Shown here piece by piece: positions 62,901 to 64,000 of a stretch of DNA of 64,000 nucleotides. Within the stretch, counting starts at the first letter, position 1, and every line of letters begins with the position of its first letter. The translations under genes were made by a program, and so were the position numbers. The DNA is from Pogostemon cablin. Taxonomy: Eukaryota; Streptophyta; Magnoliopsida; Lamiales; Lamiaceae. The notes beneath the pieces were generated by a model, which did not search any database, was not told the DNA's origin, and saw only the letters and a list, made by a program, of their open reading frames with translations. The DNA is taken from contig CM042985.1 in NCBI GenBank assembly GCA_023678885.1, positions 32,868,379 through 32,932,378 of the forward strand. Reading direction: 5' to 3'.

Positions 62901-64000
62901 TTCGTTTAATCGAATCATTGAATAAAGAAATCGTTTCTTTATGAGTTAAGAATGGATAAACAACATATATTGCATGATAGATTCGATGTCTAAAGACACA
63001 TTATCTATTCGTTTAAACGAATCATTGAATAAAGAGCATGTTTCCTTATGAGTTAAGAAAGGATAAACAACATATAATGCATGATAGATTCGACGTTAGA
63101 AGACTTATTATCTCTTCGTTTAATCGAATCATTGAATAAAGAATTCGTTTTTTTATGAGTTAAGAAAGGATAAACAACATATAATGCATGATAGATTCGA
63201 CGTCTAAAGACTCATTATCACTTCGTTTAATCGAATCATTGAATAAAAAACTCACTTCTTTATGAGTTAAGAAAGGATAAATAATATATAATGCATGATA
63301 GATTCGACGTCTTAAGATTCATTATCTCTTTGTTTAATCAAATCATTTAATAAAGAACTCGCTTCTTTATGAGTTAAGAAAAGATAAACAACATATAATG
63401 CATGATAGATTCGACGTCTAAAGACTCATTATCTCTTCGTTTAATCGAATCATTGAATAAAGAACTCGTTTCTTTATGAGTTAAGAAAGGATAAACAACA
63501 TATAATGCATGATAGATTTGACGTTAGAAGACTTATTATCTCTTCGTTTAATCGAATCATTGAATAAAGAATTCGTTTCTTTATGAGTTAAGAAAGGATA
63601 AACAACATATAATGCATGATAGATTCGACGTCTAAAGACTCATTATCTCTTTGTTTAATCGAATCATTGAATAAAGAACATGTTTCCTTAAGAGTTAAGA
63701 AAGGATAAACAACATATAATGCATGATAGATTCGACGTAAGATGACTTGTTATCTAATCATTTAATCGAATCATTGAATAAAGAGCATGTTTCCTTATGA
63801 GTTAAGAAAGGATAAACAACATATAATGCATGATAGATTCGACGTTAGAAGACTTATTATCTCTTCGTGTAATCGAATCATTGAATAAAGAATTCGTTTC
63901 TTTATTAGTTAAGAAAGGATAAACAACATATAATGCATGATAGATTCGACGTCTAAAGACTCATTATCACTTCGTTTAATCGAATCATTGAATAAAAAAC
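47977..64000 (-). repeat. Satellite array 4, reverse orientation
   Basis: 16024 bp, about 150 monomers of the same 107-bp family on the minus strand, running to the window end. The marker GCGT[GT]ATAAATTCG occurs at 48973, 53245, 54739, 58160 and 62437 (spacings 4272, 1494, 3421, 4277), so longer blocks of about 4.27 kb and 3.42 kb repeat here besides the 14-monomer unit. A related GCGTGATAGATTCG is at about 50471. Monomer types largely match those of arrays 1 and 3. No retroelement or gene interrupts it. Confidence 0.94.

Overview
The window is repetitive, heterochromatin-like DNA from a flowering plant, probably a eudicot; I cannot name the species. The evidence is a Ty3/gypsy chromovirus with a plant-type initiator-Met tRNA primer site, GT-AG splice-like signals, and long AT-rich satellite arrays. 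I see no host protein gene, tRNA or rRNA. By arithmetic about 43.6 kb (68%) is one satellite family with a monomer of about 107 bp, and about 20.4 kb is two copies of one LTR retrotransposon.

Layout: (1) 1-14254, satellite in forward orientation, becoming a regular higher-order repeat (HOR) of about 1449 bp from roughly 6.9 kb. (2) 14255-24469, element A, a full-length element (5' LTR, PBS, gag, pol, PPT, 3' LTR) flanked by the 5-bp target duplication CATTA. (3) 24470-29047, three satellite HOR units. (4) 29048-39253, element B, a near-identical copy with the same CATTA flanks. (5) 39254-47963, more forward satellite. (6) 47964-47976, a 13-bp spacer where the satellite flips orientation. (7) 47977-64000, the same satellite in reverse orientation to the window end.

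A and B are not independent insertions. They share insertion point, flanking satellite variants and 5'-versus-3' LTR differences, so one insertion was later copied in a tandem duplication of about 14.79 kb together with three HOR units. The element is assigned to the chromoviruses (Tekay/Del-like) by its domain order PR-RT-RNaseH-INT and a C-terminal chromodomain-like segment.

Neither copy has an uninterrupted polyprotein. Both carry a TAG inside the second Gag zinc knuckle. In addition A has a TAA between RNase H and integrase, and B has a TAG just after the integrase catalytic glutamate. Between gag and protease both copies hold a 140-bp segment with good GT-AG borders whose removal keeps the frame, a candidate intron. 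The 2.5-kb LTR has an early TATA box and a strong splice donor followed by several acceptor-like sites, which suggests a long, possibly spliced leader.

The most interesting points are the candidate gag-pol intron, the TAG conserved in the zinc knuckle, the satellite-plus-retroelement segmental duplication, the strand switch at 47.97 kb, and the visible recombination scars in the satellite.
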